Of a DNA stretch of 64,000 nt, positions 10,894 to 21,755 are shown one piece after another. The notes beneath the pieces were generated by a model. It was not told where the DNA came from. It saw only the letters and a list, made by a program, of their open reading frames with translations, and made no database searches. Each line of letters opens with the position of its first letter. Position 1 is the first letter of the stretch. The DNA is from Primulina eburnea (lineage: Eukaryota > Streptophyta > Magnoliopsida > Lamiales > Gesneriaceae). The position numbers were made by a program, and so were the translations under genes. The DNA lies in assembly GCF_022965805.1 (NCBI RefSeq), contig NW_027331361.1, positions 1-64,000 of the forward strand. Direction: 5' to 3'.

Positions 10894-12819
10894 TGTGGGG
10901 ACCCGGGCTCTAATTCTTTTTCTTGGGATTAAATGGATCATTAATATAAAATGTGGGTCAAATTTTCGCTTTTTAACATTCAATCAAATGTTACTAACTA
11001 GGCATAAAACATGTCTCTATTTTATTACATTAGCATAATATACAAATATAAAATACAAGTCTTGTTCTTACAACTAGTGTCCAGTACCATCTATAACCAA
11101 ACGGTAGTACAAGTCTAGCCAAAAGAACCACTAGTTCTCTGCTGCGCCCGAGATCACCACGCTATGTCCATCGCTCATCTCTGTCGTGACCCAGATCCTG
11201 CCCCACCTGTTGTTATGCACACATACACACATAACAACAGCCGGAAAACCGGTGAGAACAAACCCCAGTATAAACATGTATACATGCAATACAACAATCT
11301 AACACATGAAACATGCTAATATGAATGTCATTCATATATAATCATGCAATGCGAGCCTAATCATGTCTAGATGCGACTCGACTAAAACTCTAGGGATCCC
11401 GTTGTGAATAAGACGTCACTGGCTGTCACCTACCCTACCAATCGAGGTGCTGTACCTCTTATTCCTAGACTTCGGCCTGATCTGTATCCGCGTCTACAAT
11501 AGGGGCGGTGATCTTCCCCTAAGCTGAGATATCGCCGAACATCTAGTAGTCTGCCTGATCTCCAGACTGCCCTATCTTAATGCATGAATACCAAATCTGT
11601 AAACAAGCATAATGCAATGCTACACGATCTGTAAACAAAGCATAGCAAGATCTGCATACAAGTTCTATAAACAAATCTATAACAATCATAATCATATCCA
11701 GATATAAACAATAAAACAAATATGTGATTTTGGTTGGGAAACTCAAATGTGATCTCATTTGAGTCGTGATTCCCCAAACAAAACATGTACTATACCTTTC
11801 GTCGCACAGTTGCTGTCACGGTTGACAATACGAATCTGAAATGGAAATGTATAATAATTACACGATCAATTACTAACTCTAGTCAATACCTACACTATCA
11901 ATAATCAATCTCGGTATTGACTTTGACGGCATAACGACGTATATTCTTAATAAACCGAGTAATTCACACTTCAATAATTCCTCACAATATCGATATTCCA
12001 ACCACAATCTCATGCTATCTCAATAATCAACTTCTCAGAATATTATACACTTAAAATCTGCACAATCTCGATTCCATACATGCTGGAAATTCAGAGTAAA
12101 TGCATACGATATCCAATATTCAATCCGTTAATGCATATACGATGCTCGTTATAACAAGAACACACTATAACCATCATATCATAATTTCCTTCATCCATAA
12201 AATTTGAACCATGATGGAATCGAAGGAAGCTTACATCCCCTTAAAGCCCTTGAAGCGAGGAACAAGAATCTTTACTTGGAATAAAATTTGGATGGCTAAA
12301 TCTTGAGATATTTACCTTCAAAGCCTTGAAGAACTTGGAGGGATTCTCGATTTCTGCCTGCTGAAATGAGAAAAAGATGACTCAGGTTCGACTTATATTT
12401 ATACCCCTGCCATGTGTCACGTTGAGAACAAGAGTGGATTTCTCGCAGGTATCACCGCGGGTGCGGTAATCTAAGGAGCGCGGGTGCGCGATGGCTTCGG
12501 CAGAACTTTTGTTTTTTCCAAGTGATGACCGCGGGTGCGGTCATGTACATACCGCGGGTGCGGTCTCAGCACCGCAGGTGCGGTCTAAGTCTACCGCGGG
12601 TGCGGTATGGCTACGGGAATGTTATTAATTTTCTGCTCATTTCACCGCGGGTGCGGTGCTTGCCAGACCGCGGGTGCGGTCTTGCACATCTAAAATTTCA
12701 TATTTTCCCGCATCGTTTCGCCTCGTCTGTTCTTGCGTTTCGTAATCCACTATCTCCAATAATCTCAGGCATTACATTTCTTAATTTCTATCTGTTCATA
12801 TTCAATCTAGGGCATTACA
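10894..12819 (-). repeat. Element B 3' LTR
   Basis: Pairs with 27099-29023. It has the TATA box at 12393-12404 (minus strand), eight ACCGCGGGTGCGGT motifs at 12454-12680 and the conserved stem-loop near 11406-11464. The terminal GGCATTACA is duplicated 43 bp further in (12768-12776 and 12811-12819). Confidence 0.94.
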
Positions 12820-12836
12820 TTTCTCCCCCTCTAAGA
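12820..12836 (-). other. Element B polypurine tract
   Basis: The minus strand has TTAGAGGGGGAGAA directly next to the 3' LTR, identical in core to the tract of A. Confidence 0.83.
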
Positions 12837-12917
12837 CATCAGTTCGTCCTCGAACTGAATAATTCAATCAAAGTATTTAAGACAGTATTAAAATCAAAAA
12901 CTGACTAAATACTTACA

Positions 12918-13718
12918 TCATATAAATAACTCGGGGTGTTTCTGCCTCATGCCTGCCTCTGTCTCCCAAGTCGCTTCCTCAATTCCATGACGACTCCACT
13001 GAACTTTCACAAGTGGAATATTCTTCGTTCTGAGCTTCTTTTCTTTCCGATCAAGGATCTGTATCGGTTGTTCCACGTAGCTCAAAGTCTGATCGAGTTC
13101 AGCTTCGTCAGGTTGAATGACATGAGAAATATCTGGCATATATTTTCGCAACATTGATACATGAAACACGTCATGTATTCCGGATAGAGAAGGAGGAAGT
13201 GCAAGTCGATAAGCTCTATCGCCAATCTTCTCAAGAATCTCGTAGGGACCAACGTATCGAGGAGATAGTTTCCCGCGTTTGCCAAATCTTACAACGCCTC
13301 TGAAAGGAGAAATCTTCAAGAATACTCTATCTCCCGCCTCAAATACTAACGGTGTACGTCTGATATTGGCATACTTTGCTTGTCGATCTTGTGCTGTCTT
13401 CATCCTCTTCTGAATGAGTTTCACCTTCTCCGTCATGTCACGAATCAAATCTGGCCCAAGTTCTGGCACTTCTGAAATATCATCCCAATATAGCGGAGAT
13501 CTGCACCTCTTGCCATACAAAGCTTCAAATGGTGCCATCTCGATACTCGTCTGATAGCTATTATTGTAAGAGAATTCGCAAAGAGGTAGAGAATCTTGCC
13601 AACCAATGCCAAAATCTAGCACGACGGCTCTCAACATATCCTCTAATGTCTGGATAGTCCGTTCTGACTGTCCGTCTGTTTGAGGATGGTAAGCAGTACT
13701 CAGGTGTAATGTCGTACC
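12918..13718 (-). CDS. Element B pol, 3' part: integrase C-terminal half and chromodomain
   Basis: In-frame continuation of the B polyprotein after a stop at 13719-13721. It contains the end of the integrase core ([16 protein letters not shown]), the GPY-type region ([17 protein letters not shown]) and a chromodomain-like tail ending WETEAGMRQKHPELFI. The first internal ATG is at 13637. Compared with A the tail is intact, which is how the extra T in A near 1850 was spotted. Confidence 0.88.
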   Translation of the reverse strand, partial: GTTLHLSTAYHPQTDGQSERTIQTLEDMLRAVVLDFGIGWQDSLPLCEFSYNNSYQTSIEMAPFEALYGKRCRSPLYWDDISEVPELGPDLIRDMTEKVKLIQKRMKTAQDRQAKYANIRRTPLVFEAGDRVFLKISPFRGVVRFGKRGKLSPRYVGPYEILEKIGDRAYRLALPPSLSGIHDVFHVSMLRKYMPDISHVIQPDEAELDQTLSYVEQPIQILDRKEKKLRTKNIPLVKVQWSRHGIEEATWETEAGMRQKHPELFI

Positions 13719-16700
13719 TCAGGCCTGCTGTAAACTGTGCCAGAAGTGTGAAGTGAATCGTGGATCACGATCTGATACGATAGACTTCGGCACTCCATGC
13801 AATCTAACTACCTCTCGAATATAAATCTCCGCCATCTGATCCTGTCTATACGTCATTCTGTATGGGATGAAACAAGCAGATTTGGTCAATCTGTCAATAA
13901 TGACCCAAATCGCATCACAGCCCTTGGATGATCGAGGTAACTTCGTCACGAAATCCATGGAAATGTGATCCCATTTCCATTCAGGAATGGCTAAGCTCTG
14001 AAGTAAACCTCCGAGCTTCTTCCTTTCGGCTTTTACCTGTTGGTAGTTCAAACACTTAGACACAAATTCGGCAATGTCTGACTTCATTTGTTTCCACCAG
14101 AACTGTGTCTTCAAGTCATTGTACATCTTCCTGTCACCCGGATGAATGCTGAACCGACTACAATGTGCCTCTGTCAGAATCTGCTGTCTCAAATCTGCAA
14201 CATCTGGCACAACTAGACGGTTATTCACATACAACACACGATCTCGTACCTGATATTCGGATACATGCCCTGATCTGACCATTTGGATTGATTTCTGCAC
14301 ATTCTGATCAGTTCTTTGTGCTTCCTTGATCCTTATAATCAAATCGGGCTCAACTTGGATCGTAAAAAGTCGTAGTGGCTTACTATCTGTATCAAATTCT
14401 AATCCAGATGTACAGCAATTTTCAACTAACTTGTTAACACCTATCGTCGATAAGGACAAAGAACATACCTTATGACTCAAGGCATCTGCTGCTGCATTTG
14501 ACTTCCCTGGATAATATTTGATTTCACAGTCAAAGTCTTTCAGAAGATCTAGCCATCTACGCTGCCTCATATTCATTTCTGATTGAGAAAATAGGTACAT
14601 TAAGCTCTTGTGATCGGAGAATATCTCAAATTTTTCGCCGTAGAGATAATGACGCCAAATCTTTAATGCAAATACGATAGCCGCCAATTCCAGATCATGA
14701 ATGGGGTATCGTACCTCATGTGGCTTCAATTGTCTCGAGGCGTATGCGATCACATGGCCTCGCTGCATAAGAACACATCCCAAACCTCTATGAGAAGCAT
14801 CACAATATACAACGAAATCACCCGTACCTGAAGGTATCGTCAGTACTGGAGCGCTGGTCAGCCTTTTCTTTAATTCAACAAAGCTAGACTCACACTCCTC
14901 TGACCAAACAAATGGTGCATTCTTTTGTGTCAATTGAGTTATTGGCTTTGCAATACTGGAGAAATCTTTGATAAATCTTCTGTAGTATCTAGCTAAGCCC
15001 ATGAAACTGCGTATTTCTGGCACAGAAGTTGGTCTCGACCAACTGATCACAGCTTCCACTTTACTGGGATCTACAGAAATACCATCTCCATATATGATAT
15101 GCCCCAAGAATACAACTCGGTTCAACCAAAACTCACACTTTGACAATTTAGCATACAACCTTTCATTCCTCAATGTCTGCAAGACAATTCTGAGATGCTC
15201 TGCATGCTCATTTCTGTTCTTGGAATATACCAAAATATCATCAATGAAGACAATCACAAATTCATCTAAATACCTCTGAAACACTTGGTTCATCAAGCCC
15301 ATAAATACCGCAGGAGCATTGGTTAAACCAAAAGACATGACAATAAATTCGTAATGTCCATACCTGGTTCGAAATGCTGTCTTTGGTATGTCTATATCTC
15401 GAACTCTGAGCTGATGATATCCAGAACGCAAATCAATCTTCGAATACACGGAAGATCCCTGCAACTGATCAAATAAATCATCAATCCTAGGCAAAGGATA
15501 TTTATTCTTGATCGTTGCCTTGTTCAGCTGCCGGTAGTCTATACACAATCGCATCGAACCATCTTTCTTCCGCACAAACAGCACCGGAGCGCCCCAAGGA
15601 GATACACTAGGTCTGATATATCCCTTGGCCAGAAGATCTTCTAATTGTGCTTTCAATTCTTTTAGTTCGATGGGTGCCATCCTATACGGAGTTCTCGAAA
15701 TAGGGACGGTACCTGGTGTAAGATCAATACTGAAGTCTACTTCACGAACCGGAGGTAATCCTGGGATCTCATCTGGAAAAATATCTGGAAATTCCCGCAC
15801 TACTGGTATATCTGCCAATGTCGGGCTCGTCTTCTGCATGTCTACAGCATAAATAAAGAAACCATCTGCTCCTTTTTGCAACAATCTGTTCATAGTAAGA
15901 GCCGAAATCAAGGGAATCCGAGATCTGGAACCCTTCCCGTAGAATTTCCACTCGTCTGTCATCTCGGGTCTGAATCTGACAATCTTGTGGAAATAATCCA
16001 CGGTAGCTCTATACTTCGTTAGCATGTCAATACCAACTATACAGTCAAAATCAGCTAGACCCAACACTATACAATCTAGGTCAATCTCATGCCCTTCAAA
16101 CTGTAGAATGCAATGTCTAACCGTAGTTACCGAAATCAACCCACTTCCCAACGGAGAAGTAATAGATACAACATCTAAGAAAGACTCAACAGGCAAAGAA
16201 TGCAACAATGCAAATCGTTCTGAAATGAATGTATGCGATGCACCTGTATCTATCAAGATATAAGCAGGATAACCATAAAGAGAGCAGTTACCTGCTATAA
16301 CATCATCTGGTGCATCCTGTGCTTGCTCCTCTGTCAATGCAAACACTTGGGCCTGTTGTCTCGGAGGTTGAGTCACAGTCTGACTACCTCGGCCTCTGGG
16401 TGGAGTCGATGCTGGTGGAGGCTGAAAAGAGTGAACCGATGATGCCTGCCGCTCAAACTGAGGTACTGGCCCGGATGCTCTTCCACTCTGGCCTTGCTGT
16501 ACACTCCTCTGGGGACAGACTTTGGCAAAATGCCCCGGTAGCCTACAAATGTTACATCGGCCTGTAACTCCCTGGCACTGTTCAGTCGCATGCCTACCTC
16601 CACAAGAAGTGCAGTATACACCTGAAGTCCTTGAACTTTGATCAAAACCACTCTGTCTGGATCCGCTAGAGCTCGACGAACTGCTCCCAGGTCGCTTAAA

Positions 16701-16845
16701 CTGTTTCCCCTTCGCCCTCAGCTGTTCTTTGCGTCCACTACTACTCCCACCGCTTTCGAATCGAGGAGGAGGAACTTGGGATAGAGGTAGTGGCGGTCTC
16801 GGACTCGGTGCAACATACGGAGCACTCCGTTGTCTCAACAATCCT
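13719..16845 (-). CDS. Element B gag C-terminus, protease, reverse transcriptase, RNase H, integrase N-half
   Basis: A long frame continuing gag from the Copia C insertion point. In order it has the serine-rich linker, CCHC knuckle [14 protein letters not shown], protease DTGAS, reverse transcriptase ([12 protein letters not shown] to [11 protein letters not shown]), RNase H ([18 protein letters not shown]) and the integrase zinc region and core through [13 protein letters not shown]. Gag-protease and reverse transcriptase are in one frame here, unlike in A. It ends at TGA (13721-13719 on the minus strand), where A has a leucine codon, cutting the integrase between the second aspartate and the glutamate. 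Nine extra N-terminal residues readable upstream come from the Copia LTR and are not part of gag. Confidence 0.9.
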
Positions 16846-16850
16846 GCTTC

Positions 16851-19008
16851 TGTTAGAGTAGGTGCCCGTCGAGCCAAGTGTTGGCCGAGTGTTCACAATG
16901 AAACTCTATGAATAAGCAGTCTTTATTTTAATAATATTTGAAATTATTACTTTGGCAAATCTTTATCTGTATACCCATGCTAGCTGCATAGATAAAGCCC
17001 TTGAATATACAAATAGTAGAAAGAATATGAGATGCTCATATGATGAGTATCATGAAACTCATATTTGTAATACTGTATATTCTAAACGGTTCCTAGTCGA
17101 TTCAGCCGCCACTAAGAAGGATATAGGCCGCTCGAGTTAGAGACTAGTATCTGCGATGTGAGTACCATGTTTCATTGGTAGGGGACATTGTGATGTCCGA
17201 ACATGCAGATAGGTGCTCCTTGTAGAGTGCACTGAACAACCCTCCATAAAAGGACTTTCCAAGTGGTTCTCACTTATCGAGTGGAAAAGTCCTGGTTTAT
17301 GGTTGTACAGAATTAGTCCTTATGACCCGGGACAACATTGAGACTCTATGTGCTAGAATTACACTTTGACTTGTTTACCGACTCTCATGGGGTCATCAGG
17401 TGGCAAGGTTGGGTGTTCTGTCGAAACACATAGGAGTCGATGCATTGTAGTCGGGGATTCACCGCTTACCTTCGGGTATGGATATCCTATGTGTTATCAT
17501 GTGTATGTAGATCGAAATCTCTGGCCAGAGTATGGTTGTAATTATGAAAGGTGTTTCATAGATTGCACCATCGATGCAACTACGACATGACACATAGTAT
17601 CGATTCATTGACAACTCTCGATAAACCAATGGTTGTCGAATCGATCGGGATATATGAGTTGAAGGGACCGTACTGTACGCTAACCATAATTGAATGGTTC
17701 TTGCAGGCACTATCATGTGATACCTAGGGAATCACGTAAGCGATGCTGCTAGGCGTTTAACGTGATTGGTTGGGTACTATCAGACTTGAGTTCTGACGTT
17801 CTTACTATCAAGGAGTTGATAAGTAAGAATGGAGCAATTGGGGTATGCTCGAATAAGGACATGTTTAGTCCGAATCACATGGAGATGTGAACCCACGGCT
17901 AGTTGTATCAATGAACCATTGAGGGCCACACAAGTACTAGCTTTGTAAATCCCGATGAGAAGTAAAAATAGTTCAATGTGTTGAACGGCTTATAAAGGAG
18001 TTTATAAGCGTAAGGAAACTTAGAAGTATGACTTCTATAAAGGAGAAAATAGTTCAATGTGTTGAACGACTTATAAATGAGTTTATAAGTGCAAAGAAAA
18101 ATAGAAGTATGACTTCTATGAGAGAAATATAAATTTTAATTTATGGAAGTGTTCCTAGATTAAAATTTGGCCAAGTGACTAATGTTTTTGAAAATTGTGA
18201 TTTTCATAAACATTATTATGGACTAAATTAAATTAATTCAAGTGTTGAATTAATTAAACACTAGTGGGCCTAGTAGAGCCCAAATAATTAAATTAATTCA
18301 AGTGTTGGATTAATTAAATAATATTGAGTCTTGTAGAGCTCAATTAAAATAATTATTTAACTAGTGGGACTTGGGTAAATTCAAGTAATGTTTAATTAGT
18401 CTCAAATGTGTTTGAGATTATTAAATTTAGTCCAAAGTTTTTAATTTGATTAAAAACTATATAATATGCATGCATGGGAGGTGAAGGGTTGGAGATTACT
18501 TTTTATTAAAATAATGCAAGGCATGCACCTTTTGCTTTTTGCTTTTCTCACAACCAAGGAAAGGAATTAACTCATTCTCCCTTCCCTCCCACTTTGAGAT
18601 GGCCGAAACTCTCTTGAGTTTTCTCTCCAATTTTTCTCTTCTTTTGTGTTCTTCAATTTGTTGGAGAATACACACACTTCTCTTTGAAAAATCCTCACAT
18701 TTTTCTAGTGCAAATTGTGAGGGGATCTACCTAGTTGGTGGTGGGCCTAATTTGAAGGAAAGATTCAAGGATTTGGAGGAGGAGCTTGTAGATCTTCATG
18801 CCTTGAGGAGCTTTGTTGTTTGACAACAAAGTTGGAGCCACAATCAACTTTTAAAGTTGATAGGTAATACTTTCTTAACATCCTATGAATGTTTTTGTTT
18901 TGTAAATATTACACAAGATTTTTATATGGGGTGGCCGAAATTATGCCTCAAAATTTTCGAATTTTTGCTTCCGTTGCGTTTCCGGCCACCGTAACCGGTC
19001 CGCTTTCA
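16851..19008 (+). repeat. Element C 5' LTR
   Basis: 2158 bp, starting TGTTAGAGTAGG and ending CCGCTTTCA. It contains an internal direct duplication of about 90 bp (17967-18122: AATAGTTCAATGTGTTGAAC ... AAGTATGACTTCTAT, twice) and a second pair of TTAATTCAAGTGTTG repeats at about 18234-18320. The D LTR has one copy of the first and two of the second. Open frames inside it are not supported as genes. Confidence 0.95.
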
Positions 19009-19010
19009 AG

Positions 19011-19022
19011 TGGTATCAGAGC
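19011..19022 (+). other. Element C primer-binding site (tRNA-iMet)
   Basis: TGGTATCAGAGC begins two bases after the 5' LTR and is complementary to the initiator tRNA-Met 3' end. Its presence fits a copy able to be reverse transcribed if proteins are supplied. Confidence 0.92.
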
Positions 19023-19159
19023 TAAGGTTACGGATTTTGTGTAATATTTACGTAATATTATGTTGAGATCGATTTCTAACCGCTTGAGAAATTTTTTGGT
19101 GCAAGATTTGATAGGGCCGAAATTTTTGAAGAAAAACAAAAAAAAAAAAAAATATTTTT

Positions 19160-19238
19160 CGGGCAGCCCGAGGGGCTGCCCGAGGGGGCTGCCCGAATAT
19201 TTCGGGCAGCATAGGGCAGCCCGAGGGGCTGCCCGAAA
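19160..19238 (+). repeat. GC-rich palindromic block in the Copia leader
   Basis: Repeated CGGGCAGCCC and GGGCTGCCCG units that pair with each other in several registers, placed between an A-tract and a T-tract. The equivalent block in D is at 53227-53308. Strong hairpins this close to the primer site are compatible with an RNA packaging or dimerisation element, but that is inferred. Confidence 0.65.
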
Positions 19239-20355
19239 TGTTCAGTTTTTAAAATAAAAAAAAAAAATTTTTTTTGTTGTTGCCGGAATCCGGCGACGGA
19301 GCTCCGGCGACGGCGATGACGGCTAGGGTTTCCAAAAGTGTTTTGGACAATCTTAGTGTCATGGGCCTTGAGATGTTGGGCCATTGGATGGACAACATTA
19401 TTTGTGAAATTTAAATGGGCCTAAGTATTTTTGGTGAAAAATGGGTTTTGGGCCCTTAAGTTTAAATTTACAATTGTTGCACATATTTTCTCATAAAATA
19501 AATAATTGAAGTAGGACCTCAATTATTTATAGTAAATGGTGATTTACAAGAAATTCGATTATAAATAAATTAATTTGAAAGTAGACAAAGGTGTTTGTAT
19601 ACTTTGTTAATTTAATTTATAATTGTGGCGGTTAGTGATTGGATCAAGATATATAATATTGGATCAATTAATTATAGTGATAATTAATTGATGGTGTATG
19701 ATATGTGATATTATGCATGAAGGATGATCAAAAGCCCAAGCCCAATTTGCTAGGTGTATGCTAGGATATTTGTGTTGTATGATTGTAATAATTATCAATT
19801 TTTAAAGTGGGCTTGGTTTATGGCCCGTTCCCACCCCATGAGATGTATCCCTATGTGCCATGGATATTTATTTGTAAATATTAGAATAGGGGAAGATCAA
19901 GATTGGAAGATGGTGGCCTTGGTGATTATGAAGATCGAAGACATGTAATATTGGATGCTAATGTAATAGTATAGTTGCATTGCATCCCGTGCATTTACCC
20001 TAGGATTGGACCTAGGCCCGTGTTTGGCTCACACGGGCCATTAGTTTTGGGGCGATTGATCATCCTTGTATTGTTTTCTATTTATGATATATGCATGATA
20101 TGTTATAAATAATGAGTATGTGCGTTATTATTATTATAATAACAAAGTTGCATGAATCCGGCAAACATACGATCAAACATGGCGAGCTTTTAAAATAAAA
20201 TTAATGATGAGACCTTTCAAAATTAAAAACCCTCATTTTGAATAAGATTCAAAATTAATATCAAGCCCGAAAAGGGGAATTATAAAATTGGTTATAATTT
20301 CCTTGTCTTCCATCGACAATGGGTGCATGATGAACGCTACCCGTACTCGGGGCTC

Positions 20356-20645
20356 GGCTCATATTATTGGGGGAGCTTTGGGTGCCGGAAAGCTGTGACA
20401 TCCATTGACATGGTGATGTGAACTACGTGGAACTCCCATGATTTCGGCTCATATTATTGAGGGAACTCATGGCGACCGTCCATTAAGGTTCAACATCGAT
20501 GGGTAAGGCTTGACACGTGAAGATGAACGACGTCATATTATTGGGTCCTAATCAAACGTGAGACAAAAGTTTACGTTAAGGGTTGCATTGTGATGCAATT
20601 GGAAACTACCTTTTAGGAATTGTGATTGGCTGATATTATTCGGGA
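20356..20645 (+). repeat. Four-fold CATATTATTG repeat in the Copia leader
   Basis: Motif copies GGCTCATATTATTGGGGG, GGCTCATATTATTGAGGG, CGTCATATTATTGGG and GGCTGATATTATTCGGGA lie 85-97 bp apart. Matching copies occur on the minus strand of D at about 51822-52110. The spacing suggests an old, degenerate ~90-bp tandem repeat. Confidence 0.6.
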
Positions 20646-20837
20646 TCATAATTCGCTAATTGGACCTTACGTACCTACTGAGGAAAGGAGTTTCCCGTTT
20701 TCACTAGAGGGTAGTGAAAGATGTCAAAACAGTGGGAGTAAATATTTATAAAGTTAAAGTCCATACTTTATATCTTACCAAATATTTAAAATAGTCATCA
20801 ACATTTATCTGTTTTTACTTTTCAGTACAAATCGACA

Positions 20838-21755
20838 ATGTCTTCGATGCGCAATTCGATATCTATAATACTCGACAAACACATATTAACTGGACCTAAT
20901 TACCTCACTTGGCTAAGAAATTTGAAAATAGTCTTAAATTCGGAAAGGGTAACATATACACTAACTCAGTCGCCCCCTGTTGAGGCTCCGACTGACTGCA
21001 ATCCTGAGGAATTGCAGGCTTACAAGGAATGGTGTGACCATGACTTGATAGCCAGGTGTTATATGCTGACTTCTATGAACGATGAGCTACAGAGGCGTTT
21101 TGAGGGTGCAAAGAGTGCTGCTGACATTCATTTGCAACTCAAAGAGCTCTTTGGTGAGCAAACACGACCTCTAAGGCATGCTACCGTCAAGGAGCTGATC
21201 ACTTTGCGCATGCGAGATGGGACCTCGGTCCATGAGCATGGCCTAAAGGTGATCGGGCTCGTGGACAAGCTCGTTGGCATGGATCTGATCTTGCCTTCGG
21301 AGTTGACCACCGACGTGTTGCTGTTATCACTGCCTAGCTCATTTGATCCTTTTGTGGTGAACTTCAACATGAACAAGATGGAACCGACCCTTGAGGAGTT
21401 GGTGAACATGCTTGTTACGTTTGAATCCACCATCAAGCAAGAGAAGTTGGTTCTTTATGTGGGTTCTTCATCTGGTACGAAGATTGATCCACATGGGAAT
21501 GGAAAGAAACGTTCTTTCCAACGTCCCGAGAAGAACGAGCCCTTGTTGAGGCAATCTCCGAATCCCGTTGTGGCAGCCAGACCAGTTAAGGCTGACAAGA
21601 CTTGTGATGTTTGTCATCACTGCAAGAAGCCTGGACATTGGAAGCGAAATTGCAAGGAATATCTGGCCCAGAAAAGTTCTGGAAATGGTATGTTCTACAT
21701 TGAAGTAAACATTTTAATTAACTCTACTTCTTGGGTATTGGATACCAAATATTGA
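20838..21755 (+). CDS. Element C Gag (Copia), intact frame
   Basis: 305 residues from MSSMRNSISIILDKH. The N-terminal two thirds match the Copia Gag domain (GPNYLTWLRNLKIVL, LKELFGEQTRPLRH, LITLRMRDGTSVHEH, LPSSFDPFVVNFNMNKMEPTLEEL). A basic linker and the CCHC knuckle CHHCKKPGHWKRNC (about residues 259-272) follow. The frame runs into the protease start (SWVLDT) and stops one codon after, where D has the DTG active site. Gag is therefore complete while protease is lost, a layout that could give a structural protein without pol. The ATG matches the start in D. Confidence 0.9.
   Translation: MSSMRNSISIILDKHILTGPNYLTWLRNLKIVLNSERVTYTLTQSPPVEAPTDCNPEELQAYKEWCDHDLIARCYMLTSMNDELQRRFEGAKSAADIHLQLKELFGEQTRPLRHATVKELITLRMRDGTSVHEHGLKVIGLVDKLVGMDLILPSELTTDVLLLSLPSSFDPFVVNFNMNKMEPTLEELVNMLVTFESTIKQEKLVLYVGSSSGTKIDPHGNGKKRSFQRPEKNEPLLRQSPNPVVAARPVKADKTCDVCHHCKKPGHWKRNCKEYLAQKSSGNGMFYIEVNILINSTSWVLDTKY

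Larger units (their letters stand above)
19023..20837 (+). other. Element C long untranslated leader with structured repeats
   Basis: About 1.8 kb without a convincing ORF separates the primer site from gag, unusually long for a Copia element. It holds an A-tract, a GC-rich palindromic block (19160-19238), a T-tract, AT-rich sequence, and four copies of a CATATTATTGGG-type motif near 20356, 20446, 20531 and 20628. The leader of D (51628-53438) has the same order of parts. Confidence 0.7.

Noticed and set aside
16846..16877. A gag start MARRAPTLT at 16877 (and the same residues at 55503)
   Set aside because: These residues come from the Copia LTR end, read through into the interrupted Gypsy polyprotein. 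The real gag start of B is at 26849.
17366..18823. Frames within the Copia LTRs (for example 17366-17590, 18539-18823, 54403-54855)
   Set aside because: Identical in every LTR copy, wholly inside LTR sequence, with no recognisable domain and no conservation of frame between C and D.
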